From Pseudomonadota bacterium (GTDB lineage: Bacteria > Pseudomonadota > Alphaproteobacteria > Rhizobiales > Beijerinckiaceae): a stretch of 64,000 nucleotides of DNA. The stretch covers positions 1-64,000 of the forward strand of contig JAEWKH010000001.1 in the NCBI GenBank assembly GCA_023386155.1. The letters run 5' to 3'. Shown here piece by piece: positions 8,678 to 18,511 of the stretch. Positions within the stretch are counted from its first letter, which is position 1. The number at the start of each line of letters is the position of its first letter. A program made the translations under genes and the position numbers. Below the pieces are notes generated by a model. That model made no database searches, was not told the DNA's origin, and was given only the letters and a program-made list of their open reading frames with translations.

Positions 8678-10777
8678 CTATGACGTCACGTCCACGGAAA
8701 CAAGAACCATCGCGGTGTGGGCCTCCAACGTCATTTCCTCCGCAATGATGTCACGGGCCTCCGGCAAAGATGCAGCCGTGTCGACGGCCACCCGCCAGCC
8801 CCCCGTCCTGAATGGAATCACGAACCGACATGCTTCTCGAGCGGCGTTGAAGAGAAGGCACAGGACTCCATCTCTGTTCTCGCGGATAACGCAGCCGACC
8901 TGATTGTCGGGACCATCCCAGTTCACCGGGCCACCATCGGGACCGATCCACTGGATCTCCTCTGACGTGTAGAAGCGGTCCGCGCTAAGAGCCGGGTGCG
9001 CCTTGCGAAGGGCAATCAGCTCGCGGACAAAGCCGACCAGATCTTTGTGGCGATCAACCAGCCTCCAATCGTACCAGGAGGTTTCGTTGTCCTGACAATA
9101 GGCGTTGTTGTTGCCGCCTTGCGTCCGGCGGAACTCGTCGCCGCCGAGCAGCATCGGCACGCCGCGCGAGATGAACAGGGCGGTGAGCATGTTCCTGATC
9201 TGACGCAGCCGCGTGGCCTCGATAGCCAGATCCTCCGTCGGCCCCTCGACGCCATTGTTGTCGCTGTAGTTCTCGCTCAGCCCATCGCGATTGTCTTCGC
9301 CGTTGGCCTCGTTGTGCCTAGTCGTATAGGAGACGAGGTCGTTCAGCGTGAAGCCGTCGTGGCATGTGATGAAATTGATGCTCTTGATAGGAGAGCCTTC
9401 GCCGTCCTGGTGGTAGAGATCGGCGCTGCCGCAGAGGCGGGTGGCAAACCGGCCTGTCATGCCGGGATCGCCACGCCAGAACCGGCGGACGTCGTCACGG
9501 TAGTGGCTGTTCCATTCCGCCCAACGGGTGCCAGGGAACTCACCCACCTGGAATGCGCCCCCGGCGTCCCAGGCTTCAGCAATCAGTTTGACATCCCGCA
9601 ATAGCGGGTCCTCGGCGATCTGCTCCAGCAGGGGCGGGTTCGGCAGGATTTTGCCCTCGGCATCCCGCCCCAGGATCGAGGCGAGGTCAAACCTGAACCC
9701 GTCCACATGCATCTGCACGACCCAGTGCCGGAGGCAGTCGACGATCATGCTGCGCACGACCGGGTGGTTGCAGTTCAACGTGTTTCCGCAGCCGGTGAAG
9801 TCGAGGTAGCGGCTGCGGTCAGGGGAGAGGATGTAGTAGATCGCATTATCGAGCCCGCGAAAACTGTAGGTTCCTCCGGTCTCGTCGCCTTCGGCAGTAT
9901 GGTTGAAGACGACGTCGAGGATGACCTCGATGCCCGCCTTGTGGAGCTCCCGGACCATAGTCTTGAACTCCGTCATCGCCGCATTGGGCGAGGAGCCGGC
10001 GGCATAGCCCGGCATCGGCGCGAACAGCGCTACTGGGTCATAGCCCCAGTAATCTGGCATCGGTGCCCCGGTGAGAGGATGTCGCTTCTGCCTCGCATGA
10101 GGGTCGAAGGCCTGGACTGGCATGAGTTCAACAGCCGTGACGCCGAGGCGCCTGAGGTATGGGATCTTCTCGACGAGGCCCAGGTATTGGCCGCGGTGCA
10201 CGGCGCCTGATGAGGGATGCACCGTCAGTCCGCGCACGTGGGTCTCGTAGATGATCGTCTCGTTCCATGGGTGACGGGGACGGACCTCGTCCTGCCAGTC
10301 GAACCAATGATCGGTGATGGTGCAAAGGTGGGTCCGTGCGGCAGGCTCTGATGGTGACGTGGCGGACAGACTCCAGCCAGTGCCCGCGACCGAGGCCGCG
10401 TGGGGCTCCAGCAGAGGCCGACCGGGCTGGAACCGGAACCCTTGGTCAGTCCCCTCGGGACCATCGGATTGCAGGGCGTACAGCATCCCTCCGAGGTCGC
10501 CATGAAGTCGGACATGCCAGACATCCCCCGTCCGGTGGTGATCCGGTTCGAAATTGATCCTGAGAAATGGCAGGGCTGCATCAACGCTGTCGTACAGCAG
10601 CAGCGCCATGCTCGTGGCATGGCGGCTGAAGACGGCAAGGTTCGTGCCGTCATGGCAGTCGTGCAGCCCAAGCGGCAGGGGCTCGCCGCGCCCGATCCGA
10701 ACCTTTACATCCTCGGCGGCAACCAGGGTGGAGCTTAACAAGGTCCATGATCCTTCGAGCGACACGATGGAGCCCAT
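8678..10777 (-). CDS. glgX: Glycogen debranching enzyme GlgX-type (GH13)
   Basis: A 699-residue isoamylase-type hydrolase that cleaves alpha-1,6 branches of phosphorylase-trimmed glycogen. An N-terminal CBM48-like beta domain (LPLGLHDCHDGTNLAVFSRHA) precedes the GH13 barrel. The conserved regions DVVFNHT, DGFRFDLAS (nucleophile Asp), LIAEAWD (acid Glu) and FITCHDGFTLNDLV (transition-state Asp) are all present. It is divergent from the glucan phosphorylase gene across a 137-bp gap that contains an FNR-type box, so the two may respond together. It is full length with no sign of damage. Confidence 0.93.
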   Translation of the reverse strand: MGSIVSLEGSWTLLSSTLVAAEDVKVRIGRGEPLPLGLHDCHDGTNLAVFSRHATSMALLLYDSVDAALPFLRINFEPDHHRTGDVWHVRLHGDLGGMLYALQSDGPEGTDQGFRFQPGRPLLEPHAASVAGTGWSLSATSPSEPAARTHLCTITDHWFDWQDEVRPRHPWNETIIYETHVRGLTVHPSSGAVHRGQYLGLVEKIPYLRRLGVTAVELMPVQAFDPHARQKRHPLTGAPMPDYWGYDPVALFAPMPGYAAGSSPNAAMTEFKTMVRELHKAGIEVILDVVFNHTAEGDETGGTYSFRGLDNAIYYILSPDRSRYLDFTGCGNTLNCNHPVVRSMIVDCLRHWVVQMHVDGFRFDLASILGRDAEGKILPNPPLLEQIAEDPLLRDVKLIAEAWDAGGAFQVGEFPGTRWAEWNSHYRDDVRRFWRGDPGMTGRFATRLCGSADLYHQDGEGSPIKSINFITCHDGFTLNDLVSYTTRHNEANGEDNRDGLSENYSDNNGVEGPTEDLAIEATRLRQIRNMLTALFISRGVPMLLGGDEFRRTQGGNNNAYCQDNETSWYDWRLVDRHKDLVGFVRELIALRKAHPALSADRFYTSEEIQWIGPDGGPVNWDGPDNQVGCVIRENRDGVLCLLFNAAREACRFVIPFRTGGWRVAVDTAASLPEARDIIAEEMTLEAHTAMVLVSVDVTS

Positions 10778-10826
10778 TCTAATCCCCAGCGGAAGCTGAG
10801 CCTATGCGCGAGGTGCGGCACCCGCC

Positions 10827-10840
10827 TTGATGTATCTCAA
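10827..10840 (+). promoter_or_regulatory. FNR/FixK-type box before glgP
   Basis: TTGAT-GTAT-CTCAA, one mismatch from the dyad consensus. It ends 74 bp before ATG 10915, with TATTCT about 25 bp downstream as a -10. It lies in the divergent glgX/glgP gap and could also influence glgX. Confidence 0.6.
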
Positions 10841-10914
10841 GGTACGGGCTCGGAAATGTGGTGTTATTCTCCTAACTTGGCCCAAGACCTTGGGCTGGGC
10901 ACAGGAGATGCTCC

Positions 10915-12609
10915 ATGGCCGCCATACTGCCGTTTCTCCAGCGCACGAGCATCGCATACTTCTCCATGGAGATCGCCCTGCGGCCTGAGATCCACAGCTA
11001 CAGCGGCGGCCTCGGCATTCTGGCCGGCGACACCGCCCGGTCCTGCGCCGACCTTGAGCTGCCGGTGGTCTTCGTGACCTTGGCGAGCCGGTCAGGCTAC
11101 CTGCGCCAGGAGATTGCTGCCGACGGTTCCCAGGTAGGATACGACGATCCCTGGAACCCAGCGGAGTGGGCAACGCCGCTGGATGCCATGATGGCGGTCG
11201 GCATCGAAGGCCGGCCCGTCTGGATCCGGCCCTGGCTCTATATCGTAACAAGCCCCGTCGGCCATCAAGTCCCGGTGTTGCTGCTCGACACCGACCTCAA
11301 TCAGAACGCCCCCGAGGATCGCAAGATTACCGACCGTCTGTATGGAGGCGATGACGTCTACCGCCTGAAGCAGGAAATCGTCCTCGGCATCGGTGGCGTC
11401 CGACTGCTCCAGGCCCTCGGGTTCAGCATCGCGACCTACCACCTCAACGAGGGGCATGCGGCCTTCCTCACCCTGGAACTGCTGCGGCGGCGGCACCGCT
11501 TCGGCGGCGACGGGCTGGCGCATGAGGTCGACCACGTCCGCGACATGTGCGTGTTCACCACCCACACCCCGGTCGAGGCGGGGCATGACCGCTTCTCCTA
11601 TGAAGACGTAGGACGTGTGCTGGGGACCGACTACGTCCCCTTCGACGAACTCAAGCCTCTGGCCGGCGAGGACCGGCTCAACATGACCCGGCTGGCGCTG
11701 AACCTCAGCGGCTACATCAACGGGGTCGCGCGGCGCCATGCCGAAACGACGCAGCGGATGTTCCCGGGCTACAAGATCGCAGCGATCACCAACGGCGTGC
11801 ATGCCCCGACCTGGACCCATCCGGCTTTTGCCAAGCTCTACCAGGACATCCTGCCCAATTGGGGCCATGAACCCGAGCTTCTGGTGCGGGCCGATCAGCT
11901 CCGCGACGAGGATGTCTGGGTCGCGCACCAGACCGCCAAGCGCGAACTGCTGGCCGAGATCCGGCGGAGCACCGGGGTCGTTATGGATCCCGATATTCCC
12001 ATCGTCGGCTTCGCCCGCCGCATGACGGGCTACAAGCGCCCCGATCTCCTGTTCGCGGACATGCCGCGGCTTCGCGCGATCAATGCCAGGTTCCCGTTCC
12101 AGGTCATCATAGCCGGGAAGGCCCATCCCCGTGACTTGCAGGGCCAGCACATGATCCGGGACATCCACCACCGGATGCGCCAGCTTGCCCCCGCCATTCG
12201 CATGGCGTTCCTGCCGAACTACGACATGGCGCTGGCGCGGACCCTGGTGGCCGGGGCTGACGTGTGGCTGAACACACCTCAACCCCCGCTCGAAGCCTCG
12301 GGAACGAGCGGCATGAAGGCCGCCCTGAACGGCGTACTGAACCTGAGCGTGCTCGACGGCTGGTGGATCGAGGCCTGCATCGATGGCGTCACCGGATGGT
12401 CGATCGGGAAGGACAGAGGACCGGAAGGGGCGGAGCGGCATGCGCTCGAGCTCTACGACAAGCTCGAAGGGCAGGTGCTGCCCCTCTACCATCAGGACCG
12501 TGCCCGATGGACCTGGTTGATGAAGCAGGGCATTTCCAAGATCGCATCCTACTTCAACAGCCAGCGCATGATGCGCCGCTACACGACCGAGGCCTATGTC
12601 AGGGCCTGA
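10915..12609 (+). CDS. glgP: Alpha-glucan (glycogen) phosphorylase, short GT35 form
   Basis: A 564-residue PLP-dependent phosphorylase releasing glucose-1-phosphate from glycogen. It starts AAILPFLQRTSIAYFSMEIAL, typical of the shorter 'alpha-glucan family phosphorylase' group rather than the 800-residue MalP/GlgP. HLNEGHAAF and the C-terminal SGTSGMKAALNGVLNLS motif near residue 461 (the Lys is the expected PLP anchor) are present. ATG 10915 has GGAG upstream. With GlgX it forms a complete glycogen mobilisation pair, under an apparent FNR-type site. Confidence 0.9.
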   Translation: MAAILPFLQRTSIAYFSMEIALRPEIHSYSGGLGILAGDTARSCADLELPVVFVTLASRSGYLRQEIAADGSQVGYDDPWNPAEWATPLDAMMAVGIEGRPVWIRPWLYIVTSPVGHQVPVLLLDTDLNQNAPEDRKITDRLYGGDDVYRLKQEIVLGIGGVRLLQALGFSIATYHLNEGHAAFLTLELLRRRHRFGGDGLAHEVDHVRDMCVFTTHTPVEAGHDRFSYEDVGRVLGTDYVPFDELKPLAGEDRLNMTRLALNLSGYINGVARRHAETTQRMFPGYKIAAITNGVHAPTWTHPAFAKLYQDILPNWGHEPELLVRADQLRDEDVWVAHQTAKRELLAEIRRSTGVVMDPDIPIVGFARRMTGYKRPDLLFADMPRLRAINARFPFQVIIAGKAHPRDLQGQHMIRDIHHRMRQLAPAIRMAFLPNYDMALARTLVAGADVWLNTPQPPLEASGTSGMKAALNGVLNLSVLDGWWIEACIDGVTGWSIGKDRGPEGAERHALELYDKLEGQVLPLYHQDRARWTWLMKQGISKIASYFNSQRMMRRYTTEAYVRA

Positions 12610-12785
12610 GGTTCGGGAGAGCGACCGTGCCGAAGGCACCTGAAGCACAGTCGGGTACAGAAACGTAGGCTTGGATGAACGCTGGTCGACGCCCCGCGAA
12701 ATACGTTTCAGTCATCCAGATCCATCTTCCGGACAGCTCCTTCTTGCGGCAAGCCGGACGGTATCGGCACGCACCAGGCTGGGCT

Positions 12786-12799
12786 TTGCGATGGATCAA
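12786..12799 (+). promoter_or_regulatory. FNR/FixK-type box before USP at 12873
   Basis: TTGCG-ATGG-ATCAA, the common alphaproteobacterial variant of the box. It ends 73 bp before ATG 12873, with a TCTACT hexamer about 18 bp downstream. Confidence 0.6.
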
Positions 12800-12872
12800 G
12801 GCGCACCTCTCACATTGGTCTACTTTTTTCCTTACGGTTTTGTCCCAGAGAAACAGAACGTGGAGGAACGAC

Positions 12873-13715
12873 ATGGTCCAGAACATCAAGAGCGTGCTCA
12901 TCGGCGTGACGAAGGAGTTCGGGCCGGACGAGGTCTCATCCGTCCTGGGCTATGGCCTGTCCCTGGCGCAGCAGGCGGGCGCCCATGTCACCGTCCAGGC
13001 CGCCTCCGTCAAGGTGGCCGTGTCGACCGCCAGGGTCAGCAGGGTCGTGGCAGGCATCGTCCAGGAGGAGAACCAGCGCCTTCGTGCCCTCGCCGAAGCG
13101 GTAGCACGCTGCGCGCAGGGGGATGCAGGCGCGGCAGGGGTCGTGTGCACCACGGCAGCCCCGCATCTCAACTATCCGGAGCTGCTCGCCGTCTTCAGGG
13201 CGCAGGCTGGTCTGCATGACCTCACTGTCATTGATGCCGAGCCGGAAGCTCTCACCCCCGACCGGGGCCTGATCGAAACCCTGCTGATGGACAGCGGTCG
13301 TCCGCTCCTCGTTGTCCCGCCCGGGCAGGAGGTGTTCCGTGCCCGCCGCATCATCCTGGCCTGGGACGGCAGCGGGCGCGCCGCACGTGCCGTGGCGGAC
13401 GCCCTGCCGCTCCTGCGAGCGGCTGAAACCGTGGAGGTGGTTGCCGTGACGGGTGAGAAGGATTTGGCCGATACGGTCACGGGCGCGGACATCGCCCCGC
13501 ATTTGAGCCGCCATGGGGTCCATGTGGAGGTTCGTCCCCTCCCGGCCTTGAAAGGCGACGTGGCCGAGACGCTGCGCAATCATGCCACCCTGACTCACGC
13601 CGACATGATCGTCATGGGCGGCTACGTCCACTCGCGACTGCGCGAACTGGTGTTCGGCGGCGTCACTCAGTCGCTGCTCAGGCAGAGCCCCGTACCGCTG
13701 TTCATGGCGTACTGA
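12873..13715 (+). CDS. Universal stress protein, tandem-domain
   Basis: 280 residues with two USP-like halves: MVQNIKSVLIGVTKE at the N-terminus and IILAWDGSGRAARAVADALP in the second half, ending GGYVHSRLRELVFGGVTQSLL. It is a close relative of the protein at 31730-32572, indicating duplication. The start at ATG 12873 follows TGGAGGAACGAC; the open frame upstream has no ribosome site and overlaps the FNR-type box. It is followed 10 bp later by a second USP gene, probably on the same transcript. Confidence 0.88.
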   Translation: MVQNIKSVLIGVTKEFGPDEVSSVLGYGLSLAQQAGAHVTVQAASVKVAVSTARVSRVVAGIVQEENQRLRALAEAVARCAQGDAGAAGVVCTTAAPHLNYPELLAVFRAQAGLHDLTVIDAEPEALTPDRGLIETLLMDSGRPLLVVPPGQEVFRARRIILAWDGSGRAARAVADALPLLRAAETVEVVAVTGEKDLADTVTGADIAPHLSRHGVHVEVRPLPALKGDVAETLRNHATLTHADMIVMGGYVHSRLRELVFGGVTQSLLRQSPVPLFMAY

Positions 13716-13725
13716 CGAGGCCGAT

Positions 13726-14559
13726 GTGCAGATTCAGGATTGCGTCGTTCACCTCAGCCCCAATCAGGACGGAGGGGTCGATCATGGCGGTCGGTACGCC
13801 ATCGGGCTCGCCAGCGCCCATTCCTCTCAGGTGACAGTTTTAGTCTACAAGACTGTCGAAGGATCAAGGATGCTTCCCTCTGACTTGGCTGATCCGGCCG
13901 AGTTAGACATGGAGAAGCTCCGCCGCGAGGCGAAGCAGGCGGCCGAGGCATTTGCGGCCATGGCGGCGAATGCCTCCGTTGCGTACGAAGTCGTTGCTCA
14001 GAGCCCCCATGCCTACGGGATTGGGGAGGTTGCCTTCGCCGATTACGCGCGGGTGCGCGACCTCGCGGTGCTTGGCGTGTCCGGGCCGCTTTCGCGCGAG
14101 CAACGGCTCCTGGCCGAGACGACCCTGTTCGACTCCGGCAGGCCGCTCGTGCTCGTTCCCGAGCAGGCTGCGGGCTTCGTTCAGGAGCGGATCATGGTCG
14201 CCTGGGACGCTACGTCGGCGGCCGTACGCGCCATTGCCGGGGCGATGCCGATCCTCAAGGCAGCGCGGGAGGTGGTGGTCGTCTCCGTTCTGGAGGACAA
14301 GACGTTTCGGCGCGGCGAGTCCGGCGTGGAGATGTGCCGGCATCTGGCCCGGCACGGTGTTGCGGCGACCTTCGAAACCGTCGGGCGGGCGGAGCGCGAG
14401 GTCGCAACCGCGCTCCTCGACACAGCGCAGGCCAACCGGGCCGACCTGTTGGTCATGGGCGGCTATGCCCACTCGACCCTGCGAGGGCTGATCTTCGGGA
14501 GCGCCACCAGGGGCATCCTGGAGAATCCCATCCGGCTCCCGGTCCTGATGGCCCACTGA
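13726..14559 (+). CDS. Universal stress protein, tandem-domain
   Basis: 277 residues starting at GTG 13726. The first half is divergent; the second half has RIMVAWDATSAAVRAIAGAMP and ends GGYAHSTLRGLIFGSATRGIL. It follows the previous USP by 10 bp and precedes the alcohol dehydrogenase by 27 bp, so a stress-protein/dehydrogenase operon is likely. No -10 or box is visible in front of it. Confidence 0.85.
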   Translation: MQIQDCVVHLSPNQDGGVDHGGRYAIGLASAHSSQVTVLVYKTVEGSRMLPSDLADPAELDMEKLRREAKQAAEAFAAMAANASVAYEVVAQSPHAYGIGEVAFADYARVRDLAVLGVSGPLSREQRLLAETTLFDSGRPLVLVPEQAAGFVQERIMVAWDATSAAVRAIAGAMPILKAAREVVVVSVLEDKTFRRGESGVEMCRHLARHGVAATFETVGRAEREVATALLDTAQANRADLLVMGGYAHSTLRGLIFGSATRGILENPIRLPVLMAH

Positions 14560-14586
14560 GGTTCGCATCGTACAGGAGGAACCGCC

Positions 14587-15660
14587 ATGCCAAAGATGAA
14601 AGCCGCCATTTTCGTCGAGCCCGGTCGCATTGTCCTCGACGAGAAGCCGATCCCGGACGTGGGCCCGCTAGATGCCCTTGTTCGGATCACCACCACGACG
14701 ATCTGCGGCACCGACGTTCACATCCTCAAGGGTGAGTACCCGGTCGGTCGCGGCCTGACCATCGGCCACGAGCCCGTCGGCGTGATCGAGAAGCTCGGCT
14801 CGACCGTGCAGGGCTACCGTGAGGGACAGCGCGTGATCGCCGGCGCGATCTGCACCTCCGGCCACAGCCATGCAGCCCTGTGCGGCTGCCACGCCCAGGA
14901 CGGCCCCGGCACGCGGCACGGCTGGAAGGCCATGGGCGGCTGGAAGTTCGGCAACACCATCGACGGCACCCAGGCCGAGTACGTGCTCGTGCCTGACGCT
15001 ATGGCCAACCTGGCACCGGTGCCGGACGGGCTCACCGATGAGCAGGTGCTCATGTGTCCCGACATCATGTCGACCGGCTTCTCCGGCGCGGAGAGCGGCG
15101 CCATCCGCATCGGTGACACGGTGGCGGTTTTTGCCCAAGGTCCCATCGGCCTGTGCGCGACCGCAGGCGCGCGGTTGATGGGCGCGACGACCATCATCGC
15201 GGTCGACAGCGTGCCGGCCCGCATGGAGATGGCCCGCAGCATGGGCGCGGATCACGTGGTCGACTTCACGCAGGCCGATCCGGTGGAGGAGATCATGCGG
15301 CTCACCGATGGCCGCGGGGTGGACGTCTCCATCGAGGCTCTCGGTCGGCAGCAGACCTTCGAGGGGGCCCTGCGCGTCCTGCGCCCCGGTGGCACGCTCT
15401 CCTCGCTGGGTGTCTATTCCGAGGACCTGAAGATCCCGCTCGACGCCTTCCTGGCGGGCTTGGGCGATCACACGATCCGCACGACCCTCTGTCCCGGCGG
15501 CAAGGAGCGCATGCGCCGGCTCATGGACGTGATCGCTTCAGGACGGGTCGATACCCGCCCCCTGGTGACCCACCGCTTCCGGCTCGACCGGATCGAGGAG
15601 GCCTACGACCTGTTCGCCAACCAGCGCGACGGCGTGCTCAAGGTGGCCATCACGCCCTGA
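14587..15660 (+). CDS. Zinc-dependent alcohol dehydrogenase (NAD(P)-type, medium-chain)
   Basis: A 357-residue MDR dehydrogenase. The catalytic zinc site is ICGTDVHILKG (Cys) with GHEPVG (His, Glu) and a later Cys/Asp in MCPDIMSTGF. The cofactor fold VAVFAQGPIGLCA is recognisable. The structural-zinc lobe is short and replaced by a Gly/His-rich loop (SGHSHAALCGCHAQDG), as in the isopropanol/butanol-type enzymes. It interconverts short alcohols and aldehydes or ketones and would reoxidise NAD(P)H in the absence of oxygen. AGGAGG precedes ATG 14587. Confidence 0.88.
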   Translation: MPKMKAAIFVEPGRIVLDEKPIPDVGPLDALVRITTTTICGTDVHILKGEYPVGRGLTIGHEPVGVIEKLGSTVQGYREGQRVIAGAICTSGHSHAALCGCHAQDGPGTRHGWKAMGGWKFGNTIDGTQAEYVLVPDAMANLAPVPDGLTDEQVLMCPDIMSTGFSGAESGAIRIGDTVAVFAQGPIGLCATAGARLMGATTIIAVDSVPARMEMARSMGADHVVDFTQADPVEEIMRLTDGRGVDVSIEALGRQQTFEGALRVLRPGGTLSSLGVYSEDLKIPLDAFLAGLGDHTIRTTLCPGGKERMRRLMDVIASGRVDTRPLVTHRFRLDRIEEAYDLFANQRDGVLKVAITP

Positions 15661-15711
15661 TGGCTCCCGGGTGGGACGCAGCGCTCGACATGCATTTGGG
15701 AGGAGACGACG

Positions 15712-18483
15712 ATGCACAAGGCAGCGATGCTAGCCCCGGCTGGTGAGATCGCCGACGCGCAGAAGCCGCCGAGGGCACTCCCGTGGCATGCAGGCTCCGT
15801 AGAGGCAACGCTGGCAGCATTCGACGCGACCCCTGATGGCCTGGGCGCTGCCGAGGTCCTCCGTAGGCTTGAGCGGCATGGATACAACCGGATGCCCGAA
15901 GGGGAGCGGCGCAGCGCGCTGTCCCGCTTCCTGTCGCAGTTCAACAACGTCCTGATCTACGTCCTTCTTGCGGCAGCCGCCGTGACCGCGCTCCTGGGAC
16001 ACTGGGTCGATACGGCGGTGATCCTCCTCGTCGTCCTGGTCAATGGGGTGATCGGCTTCATCCAGGAGGGTCGTGCGGAGCAGGCCCTGGAAGCCATCCG
16101 CGCCATGATCTCGGCTCAGGCCTCGGTGCTCCGGGGCGGGCAACGGCAAACGATCAGAGCCGAAGAGCTCGTCCCAGGCGACATCGTGCTGCTTGAGGCC
16201 GGCGACCGCGTGCCGGCGGACCTGCGGTTCCTGCGGGCACGCAGCCTGCGCATCGACGAGGCCATTCTCACGGGCGAGTCGGTTCCGGTGGAGAAGGGAA
16301 CGGGTCAGGTTGCGCCAGATGCGGCGCTCGGAGACCGGACCTGCATGGCCTTCTCGGGCAGTTTGGTCGTGGCCGGGCAGGGAACGGGGATCGTCACCGG
16401 CACCGGGGCCGGCACCGAGATCGGCCGGATCACCACTCTGCTGCACGAGGTGGAGACCCTCACCACGCCGCTTGTGCGGCAGATGAACCAATTTGCCCGC
16501 TTGCTCACGGGCGTGATCCTCGCCGTGTCGGCGGTTGTCTTCGCGATCGCCGTCGCGGTCCACGGAACCCCGTGGGGCGAGGCCTTCATGGCTGTGGTCG
16601 GATTGGCCGTTGCGGCCATCCCCGAGGGCTTGCCGGCCGTGATGACGATCACGCTTGCCATCGGCGTCCAACGGATGGCGGCGCGCAACGCCATCATCCG
16701 CCGCCTTCCGGCCGTGGAGACGCTCGGGTCCGTGTCCGTGATCTGCTCGGACAAGACCGGAACCCTCACCCGCAACGAGATGATGGCGCAGACCGTTCTC
16801 ACGGCGGGCGAAAGCTTCCAGGTGACCGGCAGCGGGTACGCTCCCGACGGCGATTTCCTATCGGCTGGACAGGTGATCGCCGCTGGGGAGCTCGAGGGTA
16901 TCCTAAAGGAAATCTTGCACGGTGCGTGCCTGTGCAACGACGCCGGTCTGCGCCGGACGGAGGCAGGGTGGGCCGTGGACGGCGACCCGATGGAAGGAGC
17001 CTTGGTCTCCCTCGCCATGAAGGCTGGCGTCGACCCTCAGGACCTCAGGCATAGGTTCAGCCGCGTCGACGAAATCCCGTTCGACGCGCAGCACCGCTTC
17101 ATGGCCTCCTTGCATCGGCTGCCCCAGGGCGGTGCCGTCATCTACGTGAAAGGCGCCCCGGAGCGGGTGATTGCCATGTGTGCGTGGGACCATGCCACGT
17201 CGGGAGAGCGGCCCCTGGATGCAAATCGGTGGACGGCGCAGGCCGATGCCGCGGCACGCCAAGGGCAGCGGGTGCTCGGGATTGCAGCAAAGCGGCTCGC
17301 ACAGGTGCCGCCGGAGCCGCTGAGTTTCGCCGATGTCGAGAGCGGCCTGACCATGCTGGGCCTGCTCGGGCTCATCGATCCGCCGCGCGATGAGGCACTC
17401 GCGGCCGTGCGGGAATGCCAGTCGGCGGGCATCAGGATCAAGATGATCACCGGCGATCATGCCGCCACGGCTGCGGCAATTGCGGGAACGCTCGGGATCC
17501 AGGGAAGCAACGGGTGGGCCGTGACAGGTGCGGACCTCGATCGGATGAGCGAAGGCGAGTTCCGGTCCGCGGTTCGCGACGTGAGCGTGTTCGCGCGCAC
17601 CAGCCCGGAGCACAAGCTGCGCATCGTCCAGGCCTTGCAGGCCGATCGCGAGGTGGTGGTGATGACCGGCGACGGCGTGAACGATGCGCCCTCGCTCAAG
17701 CAGGCGGATGTTGGCGTCGCCATGGGCCGCAAGGGAACCGAGGCCTCGAAGGAGGCCGCCGAGATGGTGCTGGCCGACGACAACTTCGCCTCCATCGTCG
17801 CGGCCGTGCACGAGGGCCGGACGGTCTACGACAACCTCAAGAAAGTGATTGCCTGGACTTTGCCGACGAATGGCGGCGAGGCATTGGCCATCATTGCCGC
17901 CATGCTGCTCGGGCTTACCCTGCCGATCACGCCGGTCCAGATCCTATGGGTCAACATGGTCACGGCCGCGACCCTGGGGCTGACGCTTGCCTTCGAGCCG
18001 CCGGAACCCGGTGTCATGCGCCGCCCGCCGCGCAGACCGGACGAGCCGGTCCTGTCCAGGTTCCTGGTCTGGAGGGTCATGTTCGTATCGGTGCTGTTCG
18101 TCGTTGCCGTGTTCGGCATGTTCGAGTGGGCGATGGCGCGGGGCCTGCCGATCGAAGAGGCCCGTACCATCGTGGTGAACACTCTTGTAGCGCTGGAGAT
18201 CTTCTACCTGTTCAGCGTGCGCTTCCTGCACGCACCGTCTCTCACGTGGCAGGGGATGCTGGGCACCCGACCTGTCCTGATTGGTGTCGGCACGGTTGTC
18301 CTGGCCCAGCTTGCGTTCACCTATCTTCCGCCCATGCAGGCCCTGTTCGATACTCGGGCGCTGTCGCTCCTGGATGGCGCGACCATCGTGGCAGCGGGCG
18401 TGGTCCTGCTGCTCATCCTTGAGGGCGAGAAAAGGCTCCGGGGGCGCATGGGCTTACGGAAGCCCGCTTTCGGTTATCGCTGA
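15712..18483 (+). CDS. Cation-translocating P-type ATPase, Ca2+/Mg2+ (P2) type
   Basis: A 923-residue ATPase in the inner membrane. Order: N-terminal cation-ATPase domain (LERHGYNRMPEGE), the actuator loop ILTGESVPVEKG, the M4 ion site PEGLPAVMTITLA near 304, the phosphorylation motif DKTGTLT with Asp near 347, the nucleotide domain (KGAPERV), the hinge GDGVNDAPSLKQADVGVAMG near 652, and about four C-terminal helices. The PEGLP sequence and the absence of a metal-binding domain or CPC motif favour Ca2+ or Mg2+ over heavy metals. It lies between the alcohol dehydrogenase and a USP gene with short gaps, all on the plus strand. Confidence 0.9.
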   Translation: MHKAAMLAPAGEIADAQKPPRALPWHAGSVEATLAAFDATPDGLGAAEVLRRLERHGYNRMPEGERRSALSRFLSQFNNVLIYVLLAAAAVTALLGHWVDTAVILLVVLVNGVIGFIQEGRAEQALEAIRAMISAQASVLRGGQRQTIRAEELVPGDIVLLEAGDRVPADLRFLRARSLRIDEAILTGESVPVEKGTGQVAPDAALGDRTCMAFSGSLVVAGQGTGIVTGTGAGTEIGRITTLLHEVETLTTPLVRQMNQFARLLTGVILAVSAVVFAIAVAVHGTPWGEAFMAVVGLAVAAIPEGLPAVMTITLAIGVQRMAARNAIIRRLPAVETLGSVSVICSDKTGTLTRNEMMAQTVLTAGESFQVTGSGYAPDGDFLSAGQVIAAGELEGILKEILHGACLCNDAGLRRTEAGWAVDGDPMEGALVSLAMKAGVDPQDLRHRFSRVDEIPFDAQHRFMASLHRLPQGGAVIYVKGAPERVIAMCAWDHATSGERPLDANRWTAQADAAARQGQRVLGIAAKRLAQVPPEPLSFADVESGLTMLGLLGLIDPPRDEALAAVRECQSAGIRIKMITGDHAATAAAIAGTLGIQGSNGWAVTGADLDRMSEGEFRSAVRDVSVFARTSPEHKLRIVQALQADREVVVMTGDGVNDAPSLKQADVGVAMGRKGTEASKEAAEMVLADDNFASIVAAVHEGRTVYDNLKKVIAWTLPTNGGEALAIIAAMLLGLTLPITPVQILWVNMVTAATLGLTLAFEPPEPGVMRRPPRRPDEPVLSRFLVWRVMFVSVLFVVAVFGMFEWAMARGLPIEEARTIVVNTLVALEIFYLFSVRFLHAPSLTWQGMLGTRPVLIGVGTVVLAQLAFTYLPPMQALFDTRALSLLDGATIVAAGVVLLLILEGEKRLRGRMGLRKPAFGYR

Positions 18484-18511
18484 CCGAGTGGTCGGCAAGG
18501 AGGACAATGAC

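Noticed and set aside
11092..12648. 518-residue minus-strand frame opposite glgP
   Set aside because: It is a shadow of the phosphorylase gene; the plus strand carries all the conserved motifs.
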